From contig JADNRY010000020.1 in NCBI GenBank assembly GCA_015501585.1, positions 248,001 to 312,000 of the forward strand: 64,000 bases of DNA. Direction: 5' to 3'. Made by a program: the position numbers and the translations under genes. Positions 21,995-34,534 of the stretch are shown one piece after another. A model generated the notes under the pieces. The model was given only the letters and a program-made list of their open reading frames with translations. It was not told where the DNA came from and searched no databases. This DNA comes from Rhodocollybia butyracea. Its lineage: Eukaryota; Basidiomycota; Agaricomycetes; Agaricales; Omphalotaceae. Position 1 is the first letter of the stretch; the number at the start of each line of letters is the position of its first letter.

Positions 21995-23103
21995 CCATCC
22001 TTAGAATTCAAGTGTGTTGCATATGGCTCCTACAAGGCGATGTATGCAATAATCGAGTAGCTGCTCAGTGCCAGTGCAATGCATATACACTTGCTCACCT
22101 TAACTGGCACTCTAGGAGCTGAATGGTGGGCTTTGCGTTTTTACGACGATTCTTCTGCTTACGGATCGTTATTCGTGTGGTACAAGAAGTTTGATAGAAT
22201 GGATATCGATCATGATTCCGAGGAGTCGATTCAAGTAGCATTGTGTAGGACCACACTGCTAAGCTAATGGCGTTGCGCATTTACGACGCATCTTTCACCT
22301 GTTGAGCCTTAAGGACTAACAAAAGGAAAAAATGACACATAGCTAACTGGTCAGAGTAGTACAAAAGCTAGAACAACAACGGCACGAACTATATATATAT
22401 TTTTTGAACGCCAGCGATGGCTATGACGCCAAGCCCATAATCATCCCTCCTCTTCTCCCTTTATTACATTCGGAACCGAGACGTGTTTAACCAGTGTGGA
22501 GCCGTCTGACATGTGGTCGCGCAGAACTGCTTTGGAGAGGGTGTTTTCGCGTTCGAACGTTTTCGGAAGGGAAGAGGGGAGAGAGTTGAAGAGAGAAGAA
22601 CGAGCTGAAGGTGAACAGAGGACAAAGCCAGTCGCTCCTTCATATCTGCTTCATCGAAACTGGAGAGCAGAAGCTGGCGAATTAGTAGGTAGTACCAAGT
22701 ACTCAAGCTCAAGCCTCAATACCATACTGTACAGACCATAGTACTTACATGTGCATGCCAACTAACTGGCAAAAGACGATAACTAATAGCTACATACAAG
22801 CAGCTAACATCAACCCACCACGTCGATACTCGAAACTCGACCGTCTCCAGAGATACATTATTTAAAATATACATAAAATCGAAAAAAGATCGTAGAAAGA
22901 TACTTGAAATACACGATATACACGATACATGCGTTACGCACATCAGGTCGTAAACAGAAAGCAAAGCAGAAAAAAAACGCAAAGCATACGTCCGTCCGTG
23001 CCGCCAGCTCTGAGCTTTAGACCTCGGTTCTATACGTTCCTCGCGTGCACTAGTAAAGATAAGCCCCTACCCAAAACTTCGCCCCAGCCTCACCCAAATC
23101 ACA

Positions 23104-25121
23104 TCACATCCCCTTCACGCTCAAGTACCCAACGGCAAACCCAAGCAAAAATCCCCCTACAATCATAACCCCCGTAGGCCAAAGCCCTCTTCGGAAACGA
23201 TAGCCCGAAGCGGGTTTAGTACTAGCTTCGGTCGTGGTGCTAGCATTATTTCGTTCGGCATTACATTCAGTGTCGAGCGAGTCAACCGAGTCGAAGCTTC
23301 GGGTTAGCTTATCGTCAATACCAACAACGTCCTCCGAGATTCTGTCGATATCGACGTTGGCTTCGCCTCCGTGATGACCATGACTATGGATGGATCACGC
23401 CTATGACCATCAGTGATCCTTCGATCCCTGGGCGACGTCAAAAGCAGTTTCCGCGAAATCAGATCCCATAGCTGCGCTCGTATCGGAGCAAGCGGCGCGA
23501 AAATGGAAAACGACAATGTGATAAGACTTGAAGGGAGGTGTAAAGGGTGCAACGGTGTATGAGTATGCAAGTCCAGTATGAACGACTGAGAAGTGTTGGA
23601 ATGGGAATACGAATAAGGTGATGTTGAGCCGGGTGTTGACCTTCGGAACGAGCACGGGAAGAGGCACCCCGTGATGGACGATGGGAGGAAGAAGAGGCCG
23701 GGAAGGAAAAGCCACGACGAGTGGGACAGGTGGTATGAGAGGTGTTGATGGAGTTCGTCTGTGGATATGAATAGGACTCTTCGGTGAGTGAGAGTGAGAG
23801 CGAGGAAGTTATAGTCGAGGAGGAAGAAGAGACGATAGCGAGGATGATGATGTGGAGGATGAGTTCCGCGTCGTAGACTTCTTTGTACGAGATGGCTTGC
23901 GCGCCTTTACTGTACCGGTTCCGTGCACGGCAGCATGTGCGACTGTATGAGGTACTCTCGAGGCGAAGAGCGCATCTTCCTCGGATTCGGGAGTAGAATC
24001 GACTTGGCGGCGCATTAGCTTCATGTCCCGTGAGGAAGAATAGGCCTCTTCCAAACTGGCTTCCCACTGCGCTTTAAACTGGGTCCAGGTACCTTCAGGC
24101 TCGACAGTAGAACCACTTGCGCTCGGTAAATCGATACCTAGCACGACCGTCGAGTCGTCTTTGATATGACTAGAGTCAAGGGCCGTGATATCAGAGCCAT
24201 AAAGACGAACACTAGCACGACGATCTTTTATGGAGTAAGATCGTCGTCAAGATGCTCCGTGGGTGCTGCTACAGTTGTATTCCTCTGCGCGGCCCACTTC
24301 AGATACTTTTCGACAGCTTCGGTTCGTAGCCGCTGAGAAGCTTCAGGTTGATGGGTCAATGCGTTGTGAAGTTCCTGTACGCTTGATACATCAAGAGCGG
24401 CTAATGGCGCATTCTGGGAGGAAAGTATGCTGCTAGGTGCACGGTCGTAGTTTAGATGAATGAGAGGAACAAGAGGGATAAAACTTTGGCGAATCGTGCA
24501 ATTTCGGTGTCGTTCATGACGTCTGGAGAGGTGAAAATATGAGTATAGATTACGCTGAAACGAGAGAAACGCACGACTATCAGACACTAAAACCACAGCA
24601 ACTAACATCCGACTCTCCGAGAACGAGGTTAATATCGTCGTGATGACCGATTCCAAGTCCCGCCTGATTGGAACAACAGATAGAAGTTGCTCGCGGAGAT
24701 TGTATCGTCCAGTTCCTGTTTGACTCGCTCAGGTCCGACAACGAGCAAACGCAGAGTGTTTGCACCATAACTCGAAGCATGTGGGGTGTCCAAGGGATAA
24801 TAAAGCGACGGAACTGGCGAGAGCTTCGGGGAGCGTCAATGGAGGAATAGTTAGTTCTCTCGCGGCACCTGACCCCGTGCCTTCCGAAGCAACAGATGCG
24901 GGTGAACTGAAGAAGAACGAAGAAGTAACGGATGGAAACGAGGATTCTGAATCAGAGTCTGATTCGAATTCGTGGTCAGAGTGGTCGGAATCGTGCGGAA
25001 GCGGAAGTTGTGGTGGAACAACTTGAACAGAAGAAGACGATAGTGGATCTGGCATGCTGAGGATGCTGGCACTGGCACTCGATGACCCATCATTATCCAG
25101 CTCATTCCACTCGAGATTCAT
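23104..25121 (-). CDS. Ser-rich protein with C-terminal membrane anchor; model broken
   Basis: The start at 25121 gives MNLEWNELDNDGSSS, an acidic Ser-rich region and LTLPEALASSVALLSLGH. Protein-like pieces then follow in changing frames: TLRLLVVGPERVKQELDDT; LGIGHHDDINLVLGESD, followed by a likely GTTAGT...CAG intron (about 24556-24607) into VIYTHIFTSPDVMND; then VQELHNALTHQPEASQRL and AVEKYLKWA; then TWTQFKAQWEASLEEAYSS. The end (stop at 23104) is a clear membrane segment, TGVMIVGGFLLGFAVGYL, six residues before the C-terminus, suggesting a tail-anchored or single-pass protein. Several frame changes are not explained by obvious introns, so it is either a pseudogene, an error-rich stretch, or a gene with introns I could not place. 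Family not recognised. Confidence 0.45.
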
Positions 25122-26654
25122 TGAGGAAAGGTGCTACGAACATTTGTGAGTATTTGCATATGACTATATAAAGGCAACTCACTGCTGGTATCCATTTCAG
25201 TTTCCATACTAATAGTGTGAAGATCCTAGCTCGGTTATTATGAAGGGTCATATACAAGGCTCAAAGACCACATACTCCTAGTCTCCTTCGATAACGATCC
25301 AAGCTTTAAGCTTACAAACTTGAGTCGTGGCGCTTCTCTAATCTACTCGGGGTTTATCGATATTATCCTTTGTGTCGATTTTAGATTAGAAGAGAAAGTA
25401 GAGCAAGTCACGAAGGAAAGGGAAGATGAATCTGAGACTCGAAGAAAGAAGAGAGACAGGGAAGAGAAATGCAACAAGAGGATGTTTGGGGAAACGTGTT
25501 GTAGTAATTGATGCGTCATTTTTTGATTAGATTAGATAAGACGGCTGCACTGCCACCCTGTAAAGACTACATACTGCGTTCATTCAAATTTCCAAAGCTA
25601 GTAAGTATAGCGCAGGGTTGGAGTACTCCTACTAAGGAGTCGATATGTGATGGTATTTAGCAGGAGTCACGCCTATAGCTTTCGAGTCCTACCAGACTCT
25701 TCGGTAGCTACATGACGCACCTCCGCTGGAACCTCACACAACACCAAGGACAGCACCTCTTATCTGCTCCCCTCCACCTTAGTAGATTTGCTGATTTAGG
25801 CGGAAGAACATAATAACAAAAACTACTGATGAGACAAAAAAAAATTGAAGCCGTCCGAATTCTGCAGGCCGGTATGCATGTCAAAGCTGTAGATATCATT
25901 CCCAATTCGAACCGTTGGCCCAAATATTATATAAAATATTCATTCAAGACAGGTAGATGTCTTTACAGCTCTTTGAAATATTCATGACAGTCCATCAATT
26001 TGAGACAAGTCGTGTAATTTGAATGACTTCATCAAAATTCCGATTTCTCGAGCTCAGGACACAGATTTGATAATTATCTACTTGTTATTATAAGTAACTA
26101 CATTGTATGATTATTTATTGTTGTAACAGTAATAATAATTCTATTGTAATCCTGCATGCACGTAAACTTTGGGCCTGCCTCTGCTTCCCTCCCTCCCCTT
26201 TGGGTGATAAGTCAAGCGGCGGGACGGTACAGTCGACCTTCGGGTGTGAAGGGAATCACAACGACATGGTACAGAGGAAAGAACAATTAGATTACCTAAT
26301 GTATGTAACAGAGTATAAGTAGTTACTGTACATAAGTGGCGGAACAACCGAGCACAAGAACATATGCTCTAACATTGGGGGTCCCCCAAGCCAGGAAGAC
26401 GCTAAAGCCTTGTTTACGCTAGCAGGATATACCCAACCCTTAACCTCTAACTTTTGCACTTCACATGAGCCGCCTTTGGCAGCCCCTAACCCTAAACCCC
26501 AACCACTAACTTTCATGCTTCATGCAAGCCGCCTATGGCAGCGCCAAAACCCTAACCCAAGCCCAAACCTAATTAATAAAACAGAGAAATAATAACACAT
26601 TACCAGTCAGGCCCAGCAAAAATCATGTTGATTAAGATTGGATGAGATTGGATG
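25122..26654. other. Spacer with a short telomere-like tract
   Basis: No gene recognised. A 55-bp stretch around 26440-26560 is imperfectly doubled (CTAACTTT-GCACTTCA...GCCGCCT-TGGCAGC). It includes at 26483-26500 two CCCTAA-like units, the fungal telomere repeat sequence in the C-rich orientation. It is too short to be a telomere. Confidence 0.4.
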
Positions 26655-27062
26655 AGATTGGTAACTGCCAGACCCCCCCAATCCTAGCAGCCTGGATACC
26701 CAGGGCTCCCCAGGCTGTCCTGGGCTGCCCTGGGGTTGATCTGAGTTGACCTGCCAATCAGGAAAAAGTTCCTAAAGCCCAGGCTCCCCAGAGACACCCC
26801 CCAATCCTAGGCAACCTGGGGTAAACTGGGATACCCAGGCTCCCCCAGGTCATCCCAGGTCAACCCCAGGCAGCCCAGGACAACCTGAGGAGCCCTGGGT
26901 ATCCCAGGCTGCCTCAGGTTGCCTTAGGATTGGGGGGTGTCTCTGGGCAGCTTGGGCTTTAGCACTTTTTCAGTGGGGGAGCCTGGGTATCCCAGGTTGC
27001 CTCAGGTTGCCCAGAATTGGGAGGGTGTCTCTGGGGAGCCTGGGTTTTGGGCCTTTTTCCTG
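26655..27062. repeat. CCCAGG-rich fold-back repeat cluster
   Basis: At least three copies of a roughly 100-bp unit in alternating orientation. One arm (26757-26850) reads AAGCCCAGGCTCCCCAGAGA and onward. Its complements occur at about 26875-26973 and 26975-27062, including GGTGTCTCTGGG-AGC-TGGG and a terminal CTTTTTCCTG. A decamer-type repeat of AGATTGGATG (26635-26660) abuts it. Non-coding; probably a fold-back mobile repeat. Confidence 0.6.
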
Positions 27063-27511
27063 ATGTACCCAAACCAATACATACTGAATCTGTTCATTTT
27101 AAACCACATTGGTTCTATAAGGCTGAATGATCTAAGCCAAGATCTAAGCCATTAAAATTTTCACCCTACACTGCCATGCGACATGTCAAGAGAACGCCGT
27201 GTCTGTAAAAAATATTTTCCAAGTCAAAACACTAAAGCATTTCTCTTACGGACCACCACAATCACCTTCTGCTGGCACTCTAAAGTTACTCTGTCTGGGT
27301 ATGCCTCTTTGCTTCTTGAAATAGACTATCTGAAGGTCTCAAAAGAGCTGGTCAAGAACTGGTTGATGGATGGCAATTATTCAGGTGCACTCTTCATCAA
27401 TTACTTACTTAACCTGCTAATGACCAGTTTCAAGGTGATGCTGTACCATTATTGCAATATAGGGCAGCTGTGGTGTAACACCCCTAGGGTGGTCATCCTT
27501 AATTCACACGA
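27063..27511. other. Left flank of the LTR element
   Basis: About 450 bp without a recognisable gene. It ends in ACGA, the target duplication of the retrotransposon that starts at 27512. Confidence 0.4.
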
Positions 27512-28571
27512 TGATACGGCCCAGATTTGTTTGGGCATAAAACATGCAGTATATGCGTGTTTTTGGCACCAAGTCATGCTGTATTAAAGATATGCACTGC
27601 ACGAAGTATTCTAGAATCCGCCGTTACCGCGCGGCATCATTAAAAGACACAGATGTTAATTGTTGATGACATCAAAACTGAGTCTCGGCAACAGAACACA
27701 GTTGTAATCAATGATAGTGCAAAGAATACTGAAACCCACCACAAATATGACTTATATTCAGACTATTGAAGCGATCCAAAGGTATCTTATTACAACTAGA
27801 AGACTACTAGACAGAAGGAACAGGTATCAACGTTAAACGGTCCAAACGGGACTTCCCATCAGAAATTGATGTGAGGAGATTAATACATCGCCGACCCCGA
27901 GGAGATTGATGTGCCGAGGTTCCGGGATCATTCCAAGATCATGCCGCGGCGTCCCGCAGATTTAAGACAGCGCGTGAAATAAATATTTCATGCGCTATTT
28001 ATTGAATAACAAGAGCATATGTACTCCCGCACAACTCGTATGGTGTATTTTACACTGTGATATTGAGATACAGTATATAAGAAGGTGTCCCCACGAAATA
28101 GAGGGAAGCACTTTCCTCCCCCATTCCTGTTACAGGGTTGGTGTGGTTGGTTTGTGTCTTCTAGTGACAAGTGCACATTAAACAAGAGTACAAGTTAAAT
28201 GAAATAAGAAAGTATAAAGAAAGAAAACCAAAGTCCTCAGTAACTACCTTATGCTCCAGAAAGTTAATAGCAGTGAGAGTGTTGTGAGTAGCGCATACTC
28301 TCTCTGTCAATTGTACTTTTAGTGTAAAGTCTAAGTTCAGGCAATTGAAAGATAAAGATTAAAGCATGCCCGAGTTTGTTAGAATCTCGAGACAGAAAAT
28401 CTATCACAACCTTGTAAATATGATGCAGATGTATGTACTTGCAATAAGAATTCTGATTTGTTCAATGATAACCCCCTTGAACTCATGTTAGTCTTTGGTG
28501 TGTGTTGGTGTTGGTGTGAGGTATTCAGCTTCATAGTAGCATTTTATGCATAGCCCAGAGTCGGCATATCA
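27512..28571 (+). repeat. 5' LTR
   Basis: 1060 bp, TGATA...TATCA. A TATA box (TATATAA) lies at 28074-28080 and is followed by the presumed transcription start. It matches 33239-34300 base for base except for two C-run length changes. Confidence 0.92.
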
Positions 28572-28573
28572 TA

Positions 28574-28590
28574 TGGAGCCCACCGCGAGG
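28574..28590 (+). promoter_or_regulatory. Primer-binding-site candidate
   Basis: TGGAGCCCACCGCGAGG starts two bases after the 5' LTR. The leading TGG is complementary to the CCA end of a tRNA. Which tRNA primes is not determined. The A repeats carry a similar GGAGCCC stretch in their leader. Confidence 0.5.
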
Positions 28591-31500
28591 GGGTTTCAAA
28601 TCAGAAAACAGTTGCATTTGCTTCATTTGCATCTACCCAAAAGCAACGACAAGTTCATCTTGGACTTGTCTGATATTGCAGAACTTGATTGAACCTTGGA
28701 TTGAACATGCTTGAACCTGTTTATCTTGCTTCAGAATTAGTTGTGTTAACGCAGTTCATCTCGTTACTGTGTTATATCATCCTCTTTTGTTGCATACATT
28801 GAGCATACAACCTTGCTTGCCATTGAGGTTCATCACCTTACAAATGGATCCACCTCCACATTGAATGCTTTTCGAACTCAAAGCCTTTAACCCCATTCAT
28901 ACCCGGGTTGCCGGTAGACTCTCTGCTTGGCTCCCGCTCACTCAGAAATTAGAAGTTTGAAGTGACACGTCTTCAGTCTACATTTCAGAGTTGTACCGCT
29001 TTGAAGACCATCTCATATATCAAATAGAAAAGTCACACCTGACAAGAAAAACATTTGAATAAAGTAGAAAAGCCAAAAACACTTAGAAAATGTTGAAAAT
29101 ATGAAAAGAATATCTTGTTCTTGCTGTTGCACTTTGAAAATTTGAGGACTTCAACAGTCCTAACCTTGTATCAATTCCAGAGCGCAACCTCCCGGAATCA
29201 ACTGTATGAGAACATCTGACAGCCTTGCAATGCAACTCTGACTCCGTGAAAGTTGTGAAAGTTGTGCAGGCATTGTCTTATGAAACAGTCCTAATGGACA
29301 TGAAAAATAATTGATAGCTGTATAAATCATGATAAAAATCGAGATAATTTCAGAAAACTCCGAAAAACATTCAGAAACTTCAAAACACTCCTTTAATTTA
29401 TAAGACCCCTGACCCCGGTGCACTTGATGAAAAATTATTAATGTCCTAGAATGGCGTTGTGCGCCCTTCTGGATCTCTTTATTTATTGAAAGAAACCCAG
29501 CATTGCATGTCATCTAGAATATAGAAACCAATTGCCAAGGAAGCGGAACCAAGGTCATACCCAGTGAACCTCCTAAGCAATTCAGAGTTAACGGAAAAGT
29601 TAGAACTCATCACAGGATATTTGACTGAAGTGTTCAGTGTTTGTACTTGTTGGGAGGAACCCAGCGAGACTTGAATGGAATATTGAAGACCATGGAAGTG
29701 TTTTAAAGACACTTTAGTTCAATAGGCCCCGCATTGACACATTCAGCACTTTATCCTTGAAAGAAGCATAAATACCAGTCAGAAAAATGTTCAGATAAAT
29801 CCGTGATGGAAGAATACACGGTGGTGAAAGTGCCAGGTTGCTGCCTGAACTTTGAAGTCTTGTAAAGAAGATATCCGAGATGTGTTACTAGCTTGGTCCA
29901 CAATCTACTTAATTATCTTATGAGCTCAAGACAGATGTTGGAGATAATTTTCAATAGATTGAACAGCCGATGTGCCAAGATTGAGCAGTGGAAAACAGAA
30001 GAAGACCCTGTTGAGTTGTGGACAAGTCCATCACAAGAGCATGAATTGGAAGTGAACTCAATGAAAATTTGAACTCCAAGGATGACAGATGACTTAGTAG
30101 TAACAACAAGAAGCTAAGACTGAACAAAGAAATGACTATACTAGAGAGCCTTGTCATATGACAACACTTCCAAAGCCTAAGAGGTGTTGAAATAACTCAG
30201 AAATTGCCTCAGATGTGTAATGTGTTGTCAACCAAAACATTTGGGTCATCATAGAACTTAGCAGAACAGGAATGCTGTTCACAATTGTATGAAAATTACT
30301 TTTGGTCACCCTTTTAATCAAAGAGTGTTCAGTTCAAGCAAGACTATACCCAGCTATGATACACTGAGGCTTATTGATGACAGAGAAGAAATCAGTTGCT
30401 CACAGATCAAGTCAGAGCAGCTAGAAATCAAACCCAAACCTGAAACAGATTTAGGTCTACCCTAGCAGAACGATAGACTCTGTAATGCATTGCCAATCAT
30501 GTGACACAAAGAAATCATGTCCAGTACTTGAAGAGTTTTATGACGTTGGAATCAGATGAAGATAGAATAATGAAGAATGCTGATATGCCCCGCAACTTTT
30601 TGAGTCTAAACTAGACTTAAGGATCACTGCTGGACAGTCCTTGAATGATATGTACTAGTTCACACCACTTGAGGGCGGTCACCCAGTGCTGTGCTCACCG
30701 ACCCCAAATTGGGCAAGCTCACACAACACCTGTACGGCCTCATCTTCGTGTGCACGAATGGCCTAACATTGATATGAAAGCATCAGCCATTTCGGTCTAG
30801 ACTCTGAACTTGATATATTTGATTTGATTGAAACGACCTCACCAGGAGGCCGTTTTATATGAAACATTCAATGTTGTGGATTGTTTAGACGATTCTAACA
30901 TTGTTTGACTGATAAGAACTCCATTACAAGCATTCCCTTCCATAAGGAATGCTTGTTTAGAATGATAATACCTTATTAAGGGTACAAGACTTAGAATATG
31001 CAATAGGGCAATCTGGCGCAAGAAATAAGATGTACTAGAGAACCTGAGGCACTAGAACAAACGAGAGCAGTGCATAAGCATCCGACGGCATCGAAATACC
31101 GATACCCAGAGTATTTCTCCAGTCCCAGAACATGGTTCCATCAGTTGCTGGGATAAATGCCTCATATTAAAATTATTGCATAGTATGATGATACAGGACA
31201 GGAGTATGGGTCAGACCGAGTCCAAAGAGGTCTCGTAGACGTTTCCTGACCTCCCGTCCTATACTCCATATTTTCCCCGACAATAGAGACGAGATTTGAG
31301 TAGGTACTAAAAGGAGACATACCTATATTTCTATGGATGTGCTTGTACCTCAGTGCCCATCAATCAGAGACTTTAGAAAATTTAGGAACCCTCAAAAGGG
31401 GTTTATACAAGCTAGAAATACGGTAAAAAGTCCCGATACCGGGTGGCTTTCCAATGCTCCGGCACAGGACTGAGATCAGTCCCTCGTGGCAGTATTTCAA

Positions 31501-33225
31501 AGATTAGAATGAAACTTGATGTTGCAGGGCTTGGATGACAATTATCAAGGCGAGAATAGCTGAGATACATCCTTATACAAGTTATCCCTGACCTATGGAG
31601 CCTGTGGACTACTGGTTCACATTTACTTACAGTCATGAGTCACTGTAAGTACTGGCAATTAAGAATGAATGAAAAAGGACATACAAAGAAGTCAAGATTG
31701 AACATCTATGATCTGAAATGGAACTGAATAGAGTGAAGAAGCAACCTTTGTCTTCTGCCAACACACCCATAGTTAACCTTATCAATGCATATTAGCAAGA
31801 ATAGAAAGCTAAATTGAATTCTTGATACTGATCAGAATACTGAGCTCACAGTCACGTCTGAGTGATATAGCCAAGTGATTTCCAAGAAATAGTAATTTGA
31901 TGACCATGAACGGAATATCCACTTGTGAAAGGCATTTTGTCTAGAAATTTGAAGGATCAAATGATGTTTTTAAAGAAGCCACCACTGCATGAAAAAATTA
32001 ACCTGGATCCCTGTTTTGAGTTTTGAAATACCCAGAAGTGTTAATGACAAGTAGGACAGAAGTGCACTATTTATCACAGAGTAGCATCTATTAGAGCCAA
32101 TGTCTCATGAACTGAGGACAGTTCATATTTAGTATGGGGGAGACAATGTCAGATCGACTCAGATGATATTCCCTGAAACTCATTTTGCTCTAAATGATCT
32201 GTAGAATGAGGACATGTGTAGCACTTTGTACAACTTTGCAAGACTTTGTACTATGTGGTTCCATTGACCTAGAAACTTCTCTGCCTCAGAACATTGTTTC
32301 AGTATGAAGACTTGCCTATTCAGCAAGTACTGAAGAAAATATGTCAGTTTCACTGGTATATCATTAGAACTGGAGAGCATTCCACTGAGCATTCACAGAT
32401 AAATGAAGAATAAATAAGAGAGGCTCATGGTACTGCATGGACCACTCTGGATGAAGTCTAGATGACCCATACTTTCTATCCTGACAACTTGAATGAATGA
32501 ACAAGATAGCATGGAACATTAGAAAGCATATACAAAGTAAGGAGCTAGAACATGTTGTCTTTGCATCCTGCATGATAGTAGAGGCCTGAGGGGGACCTCT
32601 GTAGTGTTAGACCATGCCTCAAGGGCTTGCTTAGACTGCAACATAGATTTGAGAGTAGCCTTGAATTGACAAGGAGCTCAGTCCTAAAAAGAAGAGATTA
32701 GGGACTTGACATTGGCCATAACAGAACACCTCACTGGGTGCAGCCTAGCTGAGGGTTGAGTACACTATGCTGAAGTAAACAGTAAACTGCATACACCAAA
32801 CTGGCAGAAGTGTAGTCAGATGGAGTTCTAGACACCTGTTTTGGCATTGAATGAATAAATGTTTAGAGAGCTAGAACAAAAACATGGCTGAGAAAAACCA
32901 ATACTTTTAATTTGGTGCAGGCGCCATGTTTGCATAGATCCAAGTCAGTGCAGCATAACTTAACCTGGACCCAAGTGATTCATGAATGATAGAAATAGAG
33001 AGAGTAATATGATGATTGATCTTGAAGCACAATTGAGTAAACAGATCGAAATGACTTAATCCATATAAGCAAGAAAGAAGATGAAATTTGTTGATAAGAA
33101 ACTGTATCGGATGCAGCAATGAGAATAACATATCTGATGAAGTCAATTGTCTATCCATTGTATAGTGCAGGTCTGTGCAACCCCAGAAACCTTGAAGTTT
33201 AATGAACTGAGGACAGTTCATGTTA

Positions 33226-33238
33226 AGAAAGGGGGGGA
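33226..33238 (+). promoter_or_regulatory. Polypurine tract
   Basis: AAGAAAGGGGGGGA directly abuts the 3' LTR, the position expected for the plus-strand priming site. A similar GAACTGAGGACAGTTCAT-then-purine arrangement occurs upstream at 32106-32150. Confidence 0.8.
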
Positions 33239-34300
33239 TGATACGGCCCAGATTTGTTTGGGCATAAAACATGCAGTATATGCGTGTTTTTGGCACCAAG
33301 TCATGCTGTATTAAAGATATGCACTGCACGAAGTATTCTAGAATCCGCCGTTACCGCGCGGCATCATTAAAAGACACAGATGTTAATTGTTGATGACATC
33401 AAAACTGAGTCTCGGCAACAGAACACAGTTGTAATCAATGATAGTGCAAAGAATACTGAAACCCACCACAAATATGACTTATATTCAGACTATTGAAGCG
33501 ATCCAAAGGTATCTTATTACAACTAGAAGACTACTAGACAGAAGGAACAGGTATCAACGTTAAACGGTCCAAACGGGACTTCCCATCAGAAATTGATGTG
33601 AGGAGATTAATACATCGCCGACCCCGAGGAGATTGATGTGCCGAGGTTCCGGGATCATTCCAAGATCATGCCGCGGCGTCCCGCAGATTTAAGACAGCGC
33701 GTGAAATAAATATTTCATGCGCTATTTATTGAATAACAAGAGCATATGTACTCCCGCACAACTCGTATGGTGTATTTTACACTGTGATATTGAGATACAG
33801 TATATAAGAAGGTGTCCCCCACGAAATAGAGGGAAGCACTTTCCTCCCCCCATTCCTGTTACAGGGTTGGTGTGGTTGGTTTGTGTCTTCTAGTGACAAG
33901 TGCACATTAAACAAGAGTACAAGTTAAATGAAATAAGAAAGTATAAAGAAAGAAAACCAAAGTCCTCAGTAACTACCTTATGCTCCAGAAAGTTAATAGC
34001 AGTGAGAGTGTTGTGAGTAGCGCATACTCTCTCTGTCAATTGTACTTTTAGTGTAAAGTCTAAGTTCAGGCAATTGAAAGATAAAGATTAAAGCATGCCC
34101 GAGTTTGTTAGAATCTCGAGACAGAAAATCTATCACAACCTTGTAAATATGATGCAGATGTATGTACTTGCAATAAGAATTCTGATTTGTTCAATGATAA
34201 CCCCCTTGAACTCATGTTAGTCTTTGGTGTGTGTTGGTGTTGGTGTGAGGTATTCAGCTTCATAGTAGCATTTTATGCATAGCCCAGAGTCGGCATATCA
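33239..34300 (+). repeat. 3' LTR
   Basis: 1062 bp copy of the 5' LTR. The two additional bases are single C insertions in C-runs near 33820 and 33850. Confidence 0.92.
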
Positions 34301-34534
34301 ACGAGAGAACATGACAAGGCTTTGCAATGTGTGTACTACAGGTGTAAAAAGAACTACAGTACATAAGCGCTAGATGTGAGTTTTATACTATGCATGACTT
34401 AATAGATAAGATTGACTATTAAATAGGCCGTTATCACTAGATAACGGTGATGTGTGATTAGATGGAGCGCTATCACTCAGTGATAGTGCCAGTGGGTCAG
34501 GACTAGGTCCATAAGACGGTAATACGCAGATTTT

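Larger units (their letters stand above)
21190..22710. repeat. Segmental duplication, family-1 unit, copy 2
   Basis: Same-orientation partner of 8690-10320, containing the second family-1 gene with its promoter and about 700 bp of further upstream sequence. The pair brackets the family-2 tandem array. Confidence 0.7.
27512..34300 (+). mobile_element. LTR retrotransposon without coding capacity (LARD-like)
   Basis: Two direct LTRs (27512-28571 and 33239-34300) begin TGATA and end TATCA. The element is flanked by the 4-bp duplication ACGA (27508-27511 and 34301-34304). A purine tract precedes the right LTR and a TGGAGCCC primer-site candidate follows the left one, setting the orientation to +. 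The 4.7 kb interior has no long open frame on either strand and shows no protease, reverse transcriptase or integrase motif. The LTRs differ only by two extra C in C-runs as far as I can see, so insertion was recent. A recent insertion without pol must have been moved by proteins of another element, as in large retrotransposon derivatives (LARDs). Confidence 0.85.

Noticed and set aside
27183..27587. 134-codon plus-strand frame
   Set aside because: Runs into the 5' LTR of the retrotransposon and resembles no family.
32907..33329. 140-codon minus-strand frame in the retrotransposon
   Set aside because: Spans the interior/LTR junction and has no retroelement motif.
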